Shown: one piece after another, positions 36,536 to 45,871 of the stretch
Position numbering within the stretch: the first letter of the stretch is position 1
How the letters are laid out: every line of letters begins with the position of its first letter
Assembly: GCF_000969985.1 (NCBI RefSeq)
Contig: NZ_CP009526.1
Span: forward strand, 4,588,001 to 4,652,000
DNA: 64,000 nt
DNA from: Methanosarcina barkeri str. Wiesmoor
GTDB taxonomy: Archaea; Halobacteriota; Methanosarcinia; Methanosarcinales; Methanosarcinaceae
Direction of reading: 5' to 3'
Notes under the pieces: model-generated
What the model was told of the DNA's origin: nothing
Databases searched by the model: none
What the model saw: only the letters and a program-made list of their open reading frames with translations
Made by a program: the position numbers and the translations under genes

Positions 36536-39181
36536 ATGCCTTCCCTGTCCGCTAGAATGTATTCAGCCCTGCACCAGTATTTTGGATACACTTCCTTTCG
36601 CCCATTGCAGGAGGAAATTATCAAGGATGTTCTGGAGAGGAAAGATGTTTTCGTGCTCATGCCTACCGGCGGGGGCAAGTCGATGTGTTATCAGTTGCCT
36701 GCCCTTCTCATGGAAGGCGTTACTGTTGTTGTGTCTCCTCTGATTTCCCTGATGAAAGACCAGGTTGACGGGCTTGAAGCAAACGGGATTGCTGCAGCCT
36801 GCATGAACAGTGCCCAGAGCGCCAGAGAAAACAGGGATGTAAAAACGGCTTTTCTCGAAAACCGGTTAAAAGTTCTTTACGTTGCTCCTGAAAGGCTTAT
36901 GATGCCAGGAACCCTTGCCTTTTTAAAGAAAGGAAAGGTCAGCCTCTTGGCAATCGACGAAGCGCACTGCATTTCCGAGTGGGGGCATGATTTCCGGCCT
37001 GAGTACAGGAAATTGAAACTTTTGAGGGATCCTAAAACAGGCTTTCCTGATATCCCAATTATTGCGCTTACGGCAACAGCCACAGAAAGGGTTCGAGAAG
37101 ATATCATATCACAACTCAATCTTCATCTTCCTCCGGAAAAAGGTCCTTACGTAGCCAGTTTTAACCGGAAAAACCTTTACTATGAAGTCAGGCCAAAGAA
37201 AGAGACTTTTTCCGAGATTACTGACTACCTGCGCAGGCATAGAGGTGAAGCAGGAATTATTTACTGTCAGAGTCGAAATAGTGTCGAAGCACTTACAAAA
37301 AAACTGAACCTTGCGGGTTTCAGGGCCCTTCCCTACCATGCGGGTCTTTCGGATACCGAGAGAAACCGAAACCAAGAGATGTTCATAAAAGATGACGTGG
37401 AAATCATAGTAGCTACAATCGCTTTTGGAATGGGGATTGATAAGTCCAACGTACGTTTTGTAATACACTATGACCTTCCCAGAAATCTTGAGAGCTACTA
37501 TCAGGAAACCGGTAGAGGAGGAAGGGATGGAAGCCCATGCGAATGTATCCTTTTTTTCAGCAGGGGGGACCGTTTCAAGATTGAGTACTTTATTTCACAG
37601 AAGACAAATGAAAAGGAGAAGGACATTTCTCTAGTGCAGTTAAGGCAAATGGTAGCTTATTGCGAGGGAAATAAATGCAGGCGTCAGACCTTGATGGAGT
37701 ACTTTGGTGAAGAGCTCTCAGAACCCTGCGGGAATTGTGACTGCTGCCTTACTCCGAAAGATACCTTTGACGGAACTGAAGCTGCAAAAAAATTTATAAC
37801 CTGCGTCCAGGAACTGAACCAGCGCTTTGGTACTAACTATGTTATTGATGTCCTCACAGGCTCAAAGAATAAAAAAATCCGGCACAACCGTCATGAAAGG
37901 TTGAAAAGTCATGGCAGTGGCCTGGAGTTCACAAAAGAACAATGGAAATCATTAGCTTCCGAAATGATAAACACCGGTCTTCTGGACGTAAGTGGGACAA
38001 AGTATCCTTTATTGAAGCTTAACGCCATGAGCAGAAAAATACTGAAAGGTCTGGAACAAGTAGAACTTGTCTGCCCTGAAGGCTTTGTTCCTGAAGCTGA
38101 AGAAAGTTTCATGCCTTCTACAGTGGCCGGTACAAAAGGCAAAAAAGCCGACGATCTAAGTTCCTCTGAGGAAGAGGTTTTTCCAGAAAAATTTTCAGTT
38201 GCTTCTGACATCCTGAAAGCGTCAGAGGCGAGAAAAACTATAATATCCGAAAAAGAGCCTGACCCCATCCTTTTTGAGCGGTTAAAAGCTCTGAGAAAGA
38301 AAATTTCTCTAAAGAGAAATCTTCCTCCTTACATTGTTTTCTCTGATACTTCCCTTAAGGAAATGGCTACAAGATTTCCGCATAACCTTGAAGAGTTCCA
38401 TTCTATTACAGGAGTTGGAGAACATAAGCTAAGGAAATACGGGGACATTTTTCTCAAGGAAATCGAAAACTACTGCAGAGATTACAGTTTGGTTCCCGCT
38501 GAAAAGCCTGCTGACAAACCTGCTGAAAAACCTGAACAATTAGAGGTTGCTTGTAAAGACTCTGAACAAGAAGGAATAAGCTCGAAAGAAATTGTTCAAA
38601 ATGATGAAAATCCCAAAGCTGAGGTCGAGATATTCGGGACTAAAATGTCCGATCCTGAGTCTGACACCATCAACAGCTTGGAAGCCTGCAACTTACAGGC
38701 AAAAAAGACAAGGTATCTGGATACGAGCATTCAGGATTGGTCAGAGCGGAATTCTTCAGCATGCGGCTTCAGGGAAATAGATTCGGCAACGATCTCGCCT
38801 GAGTTAGAGGCTTCAAGTGTCACCAGAGCGGATTCTCCTACCTCCGGTTCTTTTGAAACGGATTCTCTGCAAAGAACTTTCTCTCTTTTTACGAAAGGGC
38901 TTGGAATCGATGAAATTGCTGACATCCAGGGCACGAATACTAGAGCCATTTTCAGGCAACTTGAACAGCTCACTCTTTCTGGAAACGTCAAGGGTATTGG
39001 AGGACTTTTACCTCCTGAAAGACAAAAGCAGATAAATGCTACCCTGAAAAGCTTAGAAATTGAGCTGGATTCCCTGCTTCGGACAAGATTGGGTGAAAAC
39101 TGCCAGGAAGAAGAAATGAAATTTATCAGGGCTCTCCTTCTGTCCAGAATCTGCTATTCTCAGTCTGAAGACGGTAAGTAA
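36536..39181 (+). CDS. recQ: RecQ-family ATP-dependent DNA helicase
   Basis: About 881 residues from the ATG at 36536; a TTG at 36506 and an ATG at 36557 (MYSALHQYFGY) also fit. 3'-5' helicase for repair and recombination. Motif 0 FGYTSFRPLQEEII, Walker A MPTGGGKSMCYQLP, DEAH in LAIDEAHCISEWGHDFRPEY, motif VI YQETGRGGRDGSPCECILFF. The RecQ zinc site is in CEGNKCRRQTLMEYFGE and CGNCDCC, then a winged-helix region, an HRDC domain (LFERLKALRKKISLKRNLPP) and an acidic/Lys-Pro linker of about 130 residues. A C-terminal helix-turn-helix-like domain (FTKGLGIDEIADIQGTNTRA) ends the protein. Longer than bacterial RecQ because of linker and tail. Confidence 0.92.
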   Translation: MPSLSARMYSALHQYFGYTSFRPLQEEIIKDVLERKDVFVLMPTGGGKSMCYQLPALLMEGVTVVVSPLISLMKDQVDGLEANGIAAACMNSAQSARENRDVKTAFLENRLKVLYVAPERLMMPGTLAFLKKGKVSLLAIDEAHCISEWGHDFRPEYRKLKLLRDPKTGFPDIPIIALTATATERVREDIISQLNLHLPPEKGPYVASFNRKNLYYEVRPKKETFSEITDYLRRHRGEAGIIYCQSRNSVEALTKKLNLAGFRALPYHAGLSDTERNRNQEMFIKDDVEIIVATIAFGMGIDKSNVRFVIHYDLPRNLESYYQETGRGGRDGSPCECILFFSRGDRFKIEYFISQKTNEKEKDISLVQLRQMVAYCEGNKCRRQTLMEYFGEELSEPCGNCDCCLTPKDTFDGTEAAKKFITCVQELNQRFGTNYVIDVLTGSKNKKIRHNRHERLKSHGSGLEFTKEQWKSLASEMINTGLLDVSGTKYPLLKLNAMSRKILKGLEQVELVCPEGFVPEAEESFMPSTVAGTKGKKADDLSSSEEEVFPEKFSVASDILKASEARKTIISEKEPDPILFERLKALRKKISLKRNLPPYIVFSDTSLKEMATRFPHNLEEFHSITGVGEHKLRKYGDIFLKEIENYCRDYSLVPAEKPADKPAEKPEQLEVACKDSEQEGISSKEIVQNDENPKAEVEIFGTKMSDPESDTINSLEACNLQAKKTRYLDTSIQDWSERNSSACGFREIDSATISPELEASSVTRADSPTSGSFETDSLQRTFSLFTKGLGIDEIADIQGTNTRAIFRQLEQLTLSGNVKGIGGLLPPERQKQINATLKSLEIELDSLLRTRLGENCQEEEMKFIRALLLSRICYSQSEDGK

Positions 39182-39328
39182 AACCCTTTTCTGCAAATTT
39201 CGCTGTTTTTCTTCGATTTTTATGATTATCTGGTCTCTTTTATCTCACTGTTTTTTGTTCTCACCGCTTTTTGTTCTTACTTATGTTTTATTCTTGTTTT
39301 TTGTCTGAGTTCCTGAAAATAGGGTTGC

Positions 39329-40609
39329 TCAATGTTTTTCCCACTTCTTCAGATCCATAATCTCAGACAGTGTCCCGCCTCTCTTGATTTCATCGAAGAG
39401 TCTTTTTTCGGTTTTGTAAACTTCTTTTGCTCTTCTTGCCAGCTCGTATGCTCTCTCTGCTGGAATTACCACAACACCGCTTTCATCGCCCACTATATAA
39501 TCTCCTGGCTTCACGGCCTGACCACCACAGGTAATTTCAGCATTGATTTCTCCAAAACCTTTAGGATCTCCGGCGTTAGGTACGGTATTGCTCGTATAAA
39601 TCGGAAGTCCCAGGGTTTCGACTTCGTCAATATCTCTGACAGCGCCTTCTATTACCAAACCTGCAATTCCCTTGTTCAAGGCGCTCCAGGTTGCAAGCCC
39701 TCCCCAACAGGCAACATCCTTATTTTCGTTGTAAATAACGATTACGTCTCCTTCTTTTGCAATATCAATTGCTTCCACGGGCTTTGCCCAGTCTCCAGGA
39801 AAAGTCTGCACGGTAACTGCGGTTCCTACCATTTTTCCTCTTACCAGAGGGTGAATGCCTTTCATTGCACCTTTCCGGTGCATGGCATCAGAAATATTTG
39901 AAGTGGATACTTCCTTAAGAATTTCTCTGATTTCCTGGTCTACAGTGCTGACACTGCAGATTTCTACAGCGTCTGGGGAGTCCACACTCTGCCGGATTTT
40001 TCTGGCGGCTTCGGTTACGTTGTCAGAATGGGTGATATTCCCTCCAACAATTACGACCTTTGCTCCAGCTTTGACAGCCTGCACTGCACTATTTGCATCA
40101 AGCCCACCAGCGACTGCAAGCTGTACGTTGACTCTCTGTGAAATTTCCCTGAGAAGTGCTATGGGATCTTTTCCCATCATCTGCTGGTCTATTCCTATGT
40201 GTACATTAACATAGTCCACGCCCAGAGCCTCAAGTTCAACGACCCTCTTTACAGGATCAGGAGCCGAAATTAGGTCTGCCATTAACCTGACTCCATATTT
40301 GTGGGATGAACGGAGTGCGTCAAGTAATGTAGAATCATCTGCACTCCCTAGCACAATAACAACATCAGCTCCAGCTTTTGCTGCCATCTCGACTTCTATA
40401 GCGCCTGTATCTACAGTTTTCATGTCTGCCAGAATCGTCCGATCTGGAAAAGCTTTCCTCATGGTGCGGATTGCGTCCATCCCCTCACTTTTGATCAGAG
40501 GGGTTCCAATTTCTATCCAGTCCGCACCCCCTGCTATTGCCTCTTTTGCAATCTCTACCGCACGATCCAATTCCAGAAGATCAAGTGCAACCTGAATTAT
40601 GGGAACTAT
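39329..40609 (-). CDS. Fused 3-hexulose-6-phosphate synthase / RraA-like protein
   Basis: About 427 residues if translation begins at the ATA at 40609. The HPS half (OMPDC fold) has [40 protein letters not shown] with the DxKxxD motif, and [10 protein letters not shown]. The C-terminal RraA-like half has [15 protein letters not shown] and [17 protein letters not shown] joins formaldehyde and ribulose 5-phosphate or runs backwards to make pentoses in archaea. The first beta strand, with its substrate Asp (VALD), lies upstream of the first canonical start (TTG at 40570). The frame upstream offers only ATA at 40609, five bases after GAGGTGAT, before a TGA at 40621. Confidence 0.88.
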
Positions 40610-40740
40610 AGTATCACCTCAAGCGGGAAATAGGAAAAGTTGATATTTCTAAATATTTCTATATCAGCTGTCCTGTATGTTTTCATTCCTGTTTTACTCC
40701 GGATTTATTCTTTTGGACTTCCGGGTTTTATATCGCTTCT

Positions 40741-40837
40741 TTTAATTTAATTCTCTTTCTTTTAATTTAATTCTCTTTCTTTTAATTTAATTCTCTTTCT
40801 TTTAATTTAATTCTCTTTCTTTTAATTTAATTCTCTT
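40741..40837. repeat. 20-bp tandem repeat, about 5 copies
   Basis: Perfect head-to-tail copies of TTTAATTTAATTCTCTTTCT, the last one truncated after TTCTCTT. It lies in the gap upstream of the minus-strand HPS-RraA gene and the plus-strand DUF5788 gene; no coding potential. Confidence 0.95.
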
Positions 40838-41045
40838 AAATTTATCCTTTTATTTTTACTCGAATTATCTAATTTTTATATGTGAGTTTTTCATTACCTA
40901 TATTTCTTTTTATTTACGACTGTTTATTTGCGACCGTTTTTGTGTTCACGGCGTTGTTTTATCTGGCATTCACAGGTAAAAAATAAATATTAGCCAGTTA
41001 TCATAGGAATTTAATTAATGTTATAATATTTACTGGGGGAGGAAG

Positions 41046-41522
41046 ATGGAAAAAAATCTTGGAATATACGAAAAGAATGATTCTGGAAATTATATTACAG
41101 ATGAGGAACGCAAACAATTGCTTTCGGCTCTGCATTCTCGCCTTTTCTGGGTCGGTCAGCGTATCCCGAATTATGTTGAGGTTGAGGGAGAAACTTATCC
41201 TCTACACAACTATGTATGGGAACTGGTTCAAAAAGAAGAACTCAGCGAATCTGAGAAATCCAGGATAAATAAATGCATTGAAATGCTTTCAGCAAAGGAA
41301 ATGAAGGATGAAAAAGAACTTGAAAAAGAGACCCTTACTTCGGAAGAATCAAGAAATCTCTATCATGAGACTGCAGGCTTATTGCGTGCAATCACAAATT
41401 TGAAGGAGATCGAGAGCGGAATCTTCAAACAAAATACGAAACGCTTTCAGGAAAAGTTCGCTAATCAGAGGGTTAAAGACGCAAAGCTCTGGCTGGAATT
41501 TATTAATAAAGTGTCCAAGTAA
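41046..41522 (+). CDS. DUF5788 family protein, copy 1
   Basis: 158 residues; GGGGGAGGAAG lies just before the ATG. An all-helical, charged, soluble protein: LLSALHSRLFWVGQRIPNYV, then EVEGETYPLHNYVWELVQKE, and LYHETAGLLRAITNLKEIE. A paralogue at 43210 shares the framework 'RSD/SRLFWVGQRIP--V--G--Y-L---V-EL--KE' and 'LYEEA-GLLRA---L'. The pair flanks pyrBI. Matches the archaeal DUF5788 family as I remember it; function unknown. Confidence 0.75.
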   Translation: MEKNLGIYEKNDSGNYITDEERKQLLSALHSRLFWVGQRIPNYVEVEGETYPLHNYVWELVQKEELSESEKSRINKCIEMLSAKEMKDEKELEKETLTSEESRNLYHETAGLLRAITNLKEIESGIFKQNTKRFQEKFANQRVKDAKLWLEFINKVSK

Positions 41523-41624
41523 CGTGTTAGCGCTCAGATATAAAGCATGATTTAATTACTCCAATACTCTTAGAAATTTCTGGAGCAAAGGTTATATCTC
41601 TGGGAACTACTTTATGAAAATAGG

Positions 41625-42551
41625 ATGTCATTTAAGAACAGAAACGTCATTTCTATGAAGGACTTTTCGCGGAAAGAAATCAATTACATTCTGGATACGG
41701 CAGAAAAGCTTGAACCTGTGGCCAGAGGTAAAAAGAGGTCCCGGTTGCTGGATGGAAAAATAATAGCTCTTCTTTTTTTTGAACCAAGCACAAGGACAAG
41801 GCTGTCTTTTGAATCTGCTGCGCAGAGACTTGGAGGGCAGGTTCTCAACCTGGGTTCTGTGGAAGCAAGTTCAGTAATGAAAGGAGAAAATCTTGCCGAT
41901 ACTATTCGCGTAATCAGCAAATATGCAGATCTTATTGTTTTGCGTCATCCTCTTGATGGTTCGGCACGAATGGCTGCGGAATTTGCAAGTGTTCCTATAA
42001 TCAATGGTGGAGACGGCTCTTTACACCACCCTACACAAACTTTCCTTGACCTCTATACCATTCGCAGGGAAAGCCACCTAGAAGGTCTGAAGATCGCTAT
42101 GGCAGGAGATCTGAAGTATGGAAGAACAGTTCATTCCCTGTGTCATGCCCTATCCCTGTACGGAGCTGAAATTACCTTAGTTTCGCCTCCTGAACTCCGG
42201 ATGCCCCAGGAGATTATCAGGGATCTTCAAAAGAACAATATTCGAATTAGAGAAACCGATGCTCTTGAAGAAATAATTGGAGACGTCGAGGTTCTTTATA
42301 TGACAAGGGTTCAAAGGGAACGTTTCCCTGATCCTGAAGAGTATGAAAAGGTCAAAAACAAGTTGAAGGTTACAGGTGACCTACTGAAAAACGCAGATCC
42401 TAGCCTTAAGATTCTTCATCCCCTCCCACGGGTCAACGAAATCTCTCCTGAAGTGGATTCAACACCATATGCATGTTATTTCGAGCAGGCTTTTTATGGG
42501 GTTCCTACGCGGATGGCACTTCTTGCTCTTGCTACGGGAGTGATTGAATGA
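41625..42551 (+). CDS. pyrB: Aspartate carbamoyltransferase catalytic subunit
   Basis: 308 residues, standard size. Makes N-carbamoyl-aspartate in pyrimidine synthesis. The carbamoyl-phosphate motif FFEPSTRTRLSFESAAQRLG is near residue 50, VLRHPLDGSARMAAEFA and HHPTQTFLDLYTI follow, and KILHPLPRVNEISPEVD with YFEQAFYGVPTRMAL form the aspartate site. AGG precedes the ATG at 41625. Its stop overlaps the pyrI start (ATGA, 42548-42551), so the two subunits are translationally coupled. Confidence 0.97.
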   Translation: MSFKNRNVISMKDFSRKEINYILDTAEKLEPVARGKKRSRLLDGKIIALLFFEPSTRTRLSFESAAQRLGGQVLNLGSVEASSVMKGENLADTIRVISKYADLIVLRHPLDGSARMAAEFASVPIINGGDGSLHHPTQTFLDLYTIRRESHLEGLKIAMAGDLKYGRTVHSLCHALSLYGAEITLVSPPELRMPQEIIRDLQKNNIRIRETDALEEIIGDVEVLYMTRVQRERFPDPEEYEKVKNKLKVTGDLLKNADPSLKILHPLPRVNEISPEVDSTPYACYFEQAFYGVPTRMALLALATGVIE

Positions 42552-43018
42552 AGGAAAAAAGAGACCTGAAAATTCAGGCAATTGAAAATGGAACGGTGAT
42601 CGACCATATAAAGGCTGGGCAGGCCTTGAATGTTCTGCGTATACTTGGGATTTCCAGTGCTTTTCGAGCTACTATCAGTTTCGTTATGAATGCACCCGGC
42701 GCAGCAGGCATAAAAGACGTTGTGAAGATTGAAGGTAAGGAACTCAGCGTCGAAGAGCTTAACAGGATTGCCCTCATATCTCCAAAAGCCACTATCAATA
42801 TTATAAGGGATTTTAAAGTAGTTCAGAAAAATAAGGTTGTACTTCCTTCTTATGTTGAAGGTGTTGTACGCTGTATCAATCCAAACTGTATTTCCAATAG
42901 CAGTGAACCCATAAAATCCAAATTTTCCGTGCTCCAGTCCGAAGAAGAAGGGGTAACTCTAAACTGCCTTTACTGTGAACACGTAATTTCGGAAAATATA
43001 GCCGAAAATTTGCTATAA
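42548..43018 (+). CDS. pyrI: Aspartate carbamoyltransferase regulatory subunit
   Basis: 156 residues. The allosteric domain begins IQAIENGTVIDHIKAGQALN, where the Asp and His/Lys residues belong to the nucleotide site, followed by KIEGKELSVEELNRIALISP. The C-terminal zinc domain carries four cysteines in CINPNCISNSSE and LNCLYCEHVI, which hold it to the catalytic trimers. It overlaps pyrB by 4 nt. Confidence 0.97.
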   Translation: MKEKRDLKIQAIENGTVIDHIKAGQALNVLRILGISSAFRATISFVMNAPGAAGIKDVVKIEGKELSVEELNRIALISPKATINIIRDFKVVQKNKVVLPSYVEGVVRCINPNCISNSSEPIKSKFSVLQSEEEGVTLNCLYCEHVISENIAENLL

Positions 43019-43209
43019 ATGAAAATTTGCTGCAAATATATGACTTTCTGCAGGATAAAAATCAACCTTTGTTTTTATTTTGAGGTTCTCTTATAGGACT
43101 GAAGTGATCGGGAATTAATTCACAGGATATTAGTTCAGTGTAGTTCGTATATTATCAATTAATATAATTTTGCAGTTTTAACTGCTATTGTCTTCAGGGG
43201 AAATTGCTC

Positions 43210-43683
43210 ATGATAAAAAGAGATAATGATACGGAAGAGGCAGATAAAGAATATATTGGGTACGAAGAGCGCAATAAGCTACTCTGGAGTCTCAGGAGTG
43301 ATTTTGCCTGGGCAGGAAAGAAAATCCCTGAAAGCGTGGAGATTGATGGGCGTGAGTACAGACTCAGGGATATGGTTCGAGAGCTGAGCGAGAAAGAATC
43401 ATTGGATACAGATAAAGCTGCCGAAATCAGGGCTCTTATCCCAAAATTGAATGAAAAATCAAAAGTAGACGAAGAACTGCTAGAGACCGAAGAGCTTACA
43501 AAAGCAGAGGCTGAAGCCCTCTATGAAGAAGCAACTGGGCTTCTGCGGGCTTCAATGGAATTAAAAGACAAACTTGAGGGGAAAGGTGGGGAAAAAAGCG
43601 TCGACGAGTTTAAGCGTATGCTCAATACCCAGAAGATAGTGGACGAAAAGCATTTTCAGAATCTTATTAAAAGTTTAAAGTAA
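43210..43683 (+). CDS. DUF5788 family protein, copy 2
   Basis: 157 residues from the ATG at 43210; AGGGGAA lies about eight bases upstream (a TTG at 43204 overlaps this region). Paralogue of the 41046 protein: RNKLLWSLRSDFAWAGKKIP, VEIDGREYRLRDMVRELSEK, ALYEEATGLLRASMELKDK. Rich in Glu and Lys, predicted all helical, no membrane segment. Located 191 nt after pyrI on the same strand; convergent with the DUF1673 array. Function unknown. Confidence 0.75.
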   Translation: MIKRDNDTEEADKEYIGYEERNKLLWSLRSDFAWAGKKIPESVEIDGREYRLRDMVRELSEKESLDTDKAAEIRALIPKLNEKSKVDEELLETEELTKAEAEALYEEATGLLRASMELKDKLEGKGGEKSVDEFKRMLNTQKIVDEKHFQNLIKSLK

Positions 43684-43718
43684 TGAGTTTGTTTGTGATT
43701 TCTTCAGTAGGTCCAGCT

Positions 43719-44513
43719 TCAGGGAATTTCAATTCCAGGATAGTTTTCTATTTCTTCTTTATTTTCAATTTTCTGCTCATTCTTATTTTTGAAGGTCGAC
43801 ATAATTTCTTCCGGTTCTTCGGTATAGAATTCCAAATTTAAGTTTGAACGTGTAGTAATTTTAAGGATCTGTTGATAGGGCACTGTGAATTCGAAGATAT
43901 AAAAATAAATAACAAGAACATATGCAATTATCCAGAAATCTACCATAACTGAGCTTAGTTTTATGAAAGCCGGAGCTGCTTCCATCTGCAAATCTCTGGT
44001 TATACTTTCTATGGTATGAGGTAGTTGAATTGCAAGGAAAACAAGGAGAAACAAACGTAGTGGCCAACGTAAAGAATTGCCTTTGTTCTTAGATACTGAA
44101 GTCTGCACGATATCCTCTTTCCTTAATACGAGAGACCTGAACAGATGCCTGCGAATGATTATTTTTTCAGGAATTAACAGTACAGTAGTACGATTATAAA
44201 GAATAAAAGCCAAAAAAGCCAGATAAGGGATTAAGGAAGAAAAGAGATCGAAAAAAGAGCCTACTGGACTGCATAATCCCAAAATTAAACTGATTACTAA
44301 CGCTGTAACGATGATTTTTACAGTTCCATAGCCTCTATACAGGGCCCGCCCTTTCAGAACTTTACTTTCTTGCAGACTTGCAGGAGAGGAGGCCAGCCAG
44401 CTTCTGCTTTCCGGTTTGAAACCAGAAAAGTAGTTTTCTTGCTTTTCTTTTCTAAAAGAATTTTTCATCGGGCACCAGCCCATCAGTTTTCTGAAGTATT
44501 TCACAAAAATCAT
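43719..44513 (-). CDS. DUF1673 membrane protein, array member 12 (last, divergent)
   Basis: 264 residues, the longest member. The N-terminus FRKLMGWCPMKN keeps the family motif. Four hydrophobic segments (about residues 66-85, 90-106, 150-168, 190-212) lie between basic loops; IIIRRHLFRSLVLRKEDIVQ is a soluble stretch. The tail is acidic (EEPEEIMSTFKNKNEQKIEN) and lacks the YWEKKNH motif of the other members. A 23-bp tandem duplication around the start (44497-44545) supplies two copies of the ATG context. It is separated from member 11 by 116 nt, more than the rest. Confidence 0.72.
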   Translation of the reverse strand: MIFVKYFRKLMGWCPMKNSFRKEKQENYFSGFKPESRSWLASSPASLQESKVLKGRALYRGYGTVKIIVTALVISLILGLCSPVGSFFDLFSSLIPYLAFLAFILYNRTTVLLIPEKIIIRRHLFRSLVLRKEDIVQTSVSKNKGNSLRWPLRLFLLVFLAIQLPHTIESITRDLQMEAAPAFIKLSSVMVDFWIIAYVLVIYFYIFEFTVPYQQILKITTRSNLNLEFYTEEPEEIMSTFKNKNEQKIENKEEIENYPGIEIP

Positions 44514-44629
44514 CTAACGACTTTCACAAAAATCATCTAACGACTTCACAAATGCCTTTCAATAGATGATTTAAGCTCTGCAGCCAGGGTTTCATCCGTG
44601 ATTAAGGAATAGTAAGAGTCCAACTCATA

Positions 44630-45271
44630 TCATTTTTTGTGTTTAGTCTTGATGTACAGCTGTGTATTCAAATTCCCAAATTGGGTTTTTTGCTTTTCCA
44701 TTGCAAACAGAATGAGGGGGAGCAGTGAGATTAATAGCAGAAGTATTTTCCATTCTCCTTTTACTACAGCCATGTAGACCACGAATCCGCAGAGGGCAAT
44801 TCCTCCAATTATCAGGAGAAGGGACATTTTCTTTGAACGCTTTTCAAGCCTGTACGACTTTATGCTTTCTATTTCTTCATAAGGAATATTAAATTTCTTC
44901 AATCTGAAGGCCTGAAGGCGTACTCCTGATCTGTCTACCAGAACTGCCGCCTCGAAGGTTTTGAGAACTAACAAATAATAAGAGAAGTTAAATAAAAGGA
45001 GATCCACCAGGAAAAGAAAAGTTTCTTCTGGAAACTTCAGGCGCAGGAGCAGGTTGAAGCTTATCATAAAATATGCTAAAGAGATAGTTGTATTTGCAGG
45101 AAAAACTACATTCGAAATTTGGAACTCCAAGAAGTTTCCTGTTTTTCCGGAGATTGGAACCATATTTGCAAAGTCATGGAATTGCTTTGTCTGCTGTGCT
45201 GTTTTTTTGTAAACCGGGCACCAACCCATCAACTTTTTGATCTGCTCAAAAGCGACAGTTTTAGCAGGCAT
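44630..45271 (-). CDS. DUF1673 membrane protein, array member 11
   Basis: 213 residues. Starts MPAKTVAFEQIKKLMGWCPV, close to the N-terminus of type A members (F/EQIKKLMGWCP), but the rest is divergent: helices near residues 58-78, 83-103, 150-168 and 172-190, with a PH-like middle (LVDRSGVRLQAFRLKKFNIP) instead of the usual loop, and a short basic tail ending KTKHKK. Its ATG follows the TAA of member 10 directly (TAAATG). Confidence 0.75.
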   Translation of the reverse strand: MPAKTVAFEQIKKLMGWCPVYKKTAQQTKQFHDFANMVPISGKTGNFLEFQISNVVFPANTTISLAYFMISFNLLLRLKFPEETFLFLVDLLLFNFSYYLLVLKTFEAAVLVDRSGVRLQAFRLKKFNIPYEEIESIKSYRLEKRSKKMSLLLIIGGIALCGFVVYMAVVKGEWKILLLLISLLPLILFAMEKQKTQFGNLNTQLYIKTKHKK

Positions 45272-45871
45272 TTATTTTTTCTCCCTGATAATATACGAAG
45301 TTTTCCAGGTTTCGTGTTTTTTGTCGAAATAAATGGTTTTGTGGTTCTTTTTCTCCCAGTATATTAGCTGGAAATAACCAATCCACATTGCAACCGTGGA
45401 ACCTCCCAATAATGAAAATATTGCTTGCATAGCAAGTTCTTGGCCTTTAAACCAAAAGTAGAAAATCACAATCATAAACGCATATGCGAGTATGTAATAC
45501 AGTGTCTTCTTACCTGAATAATCAATTACTGGTTGTTTTACCAGAGAGTCATATCTTTGCATTTGAGCATTCCAGTCAAATATAATGAAAAACAGGGAAA
45601 TCAAAGATCCGGCAAGTAAAAAAAATAGATTTACACCTAGTTGATTAATTACAAGGAGAGACGCAAGTGTAAGAAAAGTGTTAATCAGAAAAGTTTGGAC
45701 ATTTGTTTTTTGGAGCCATCCGAGATTTTTCTGACCTCCGTCATTTCCACCTGTTCTACTCGAAATACCATATTCAAAACTTTCAAAGTTAATGAGTTGT
45801 CTTCCCTCAGGCGCTTTTGCGTTTGGGCACCATCCCATCAACTTTTTTATGTATCTGGACTCCCGGATCAT
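45272..45871 (-). CDS. DUF1673 membrane protein, array member 10 (type C)
   Basis: 199 residues from the ATG at 45871, which follows AAAGGGGGAAG and overlaps the stop of member 9 as ATGA. The frame is open upstream into member 9, but the family motif fixes the start: MIRESRYIKKLMGWCPNAKA. Type C features: INFESFEYGISSRTGGNDGG, GWLQKTNVQTFLINTFLTLA, and the C-terminal YFQLIYWEKKNHKTIYFDKK followed by a Thr-Trp-Lys tail ending REKK. Unlike the other units, no type B gene separates it from the type A gene upstream. Confidence 0.8.
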   Translation of the reverse strand: MIRESRYIKKLMGWCPNAKAPEGRQLINFESFEYGISSRTGGNDGGQKNLGWLQKTNVQTFLINTFLTLASLLVINQLGVNLFFLLAGSLISLFFIIFDWNAQMQRYDSLVKQPVIDYSGKKTLYYILAYAFMIVIFYFWFKGQELAMQAIFSLLGGSTVAMWIGYFQLIYWEKKNHKTIYFDKKHETWKTSYIIREKK

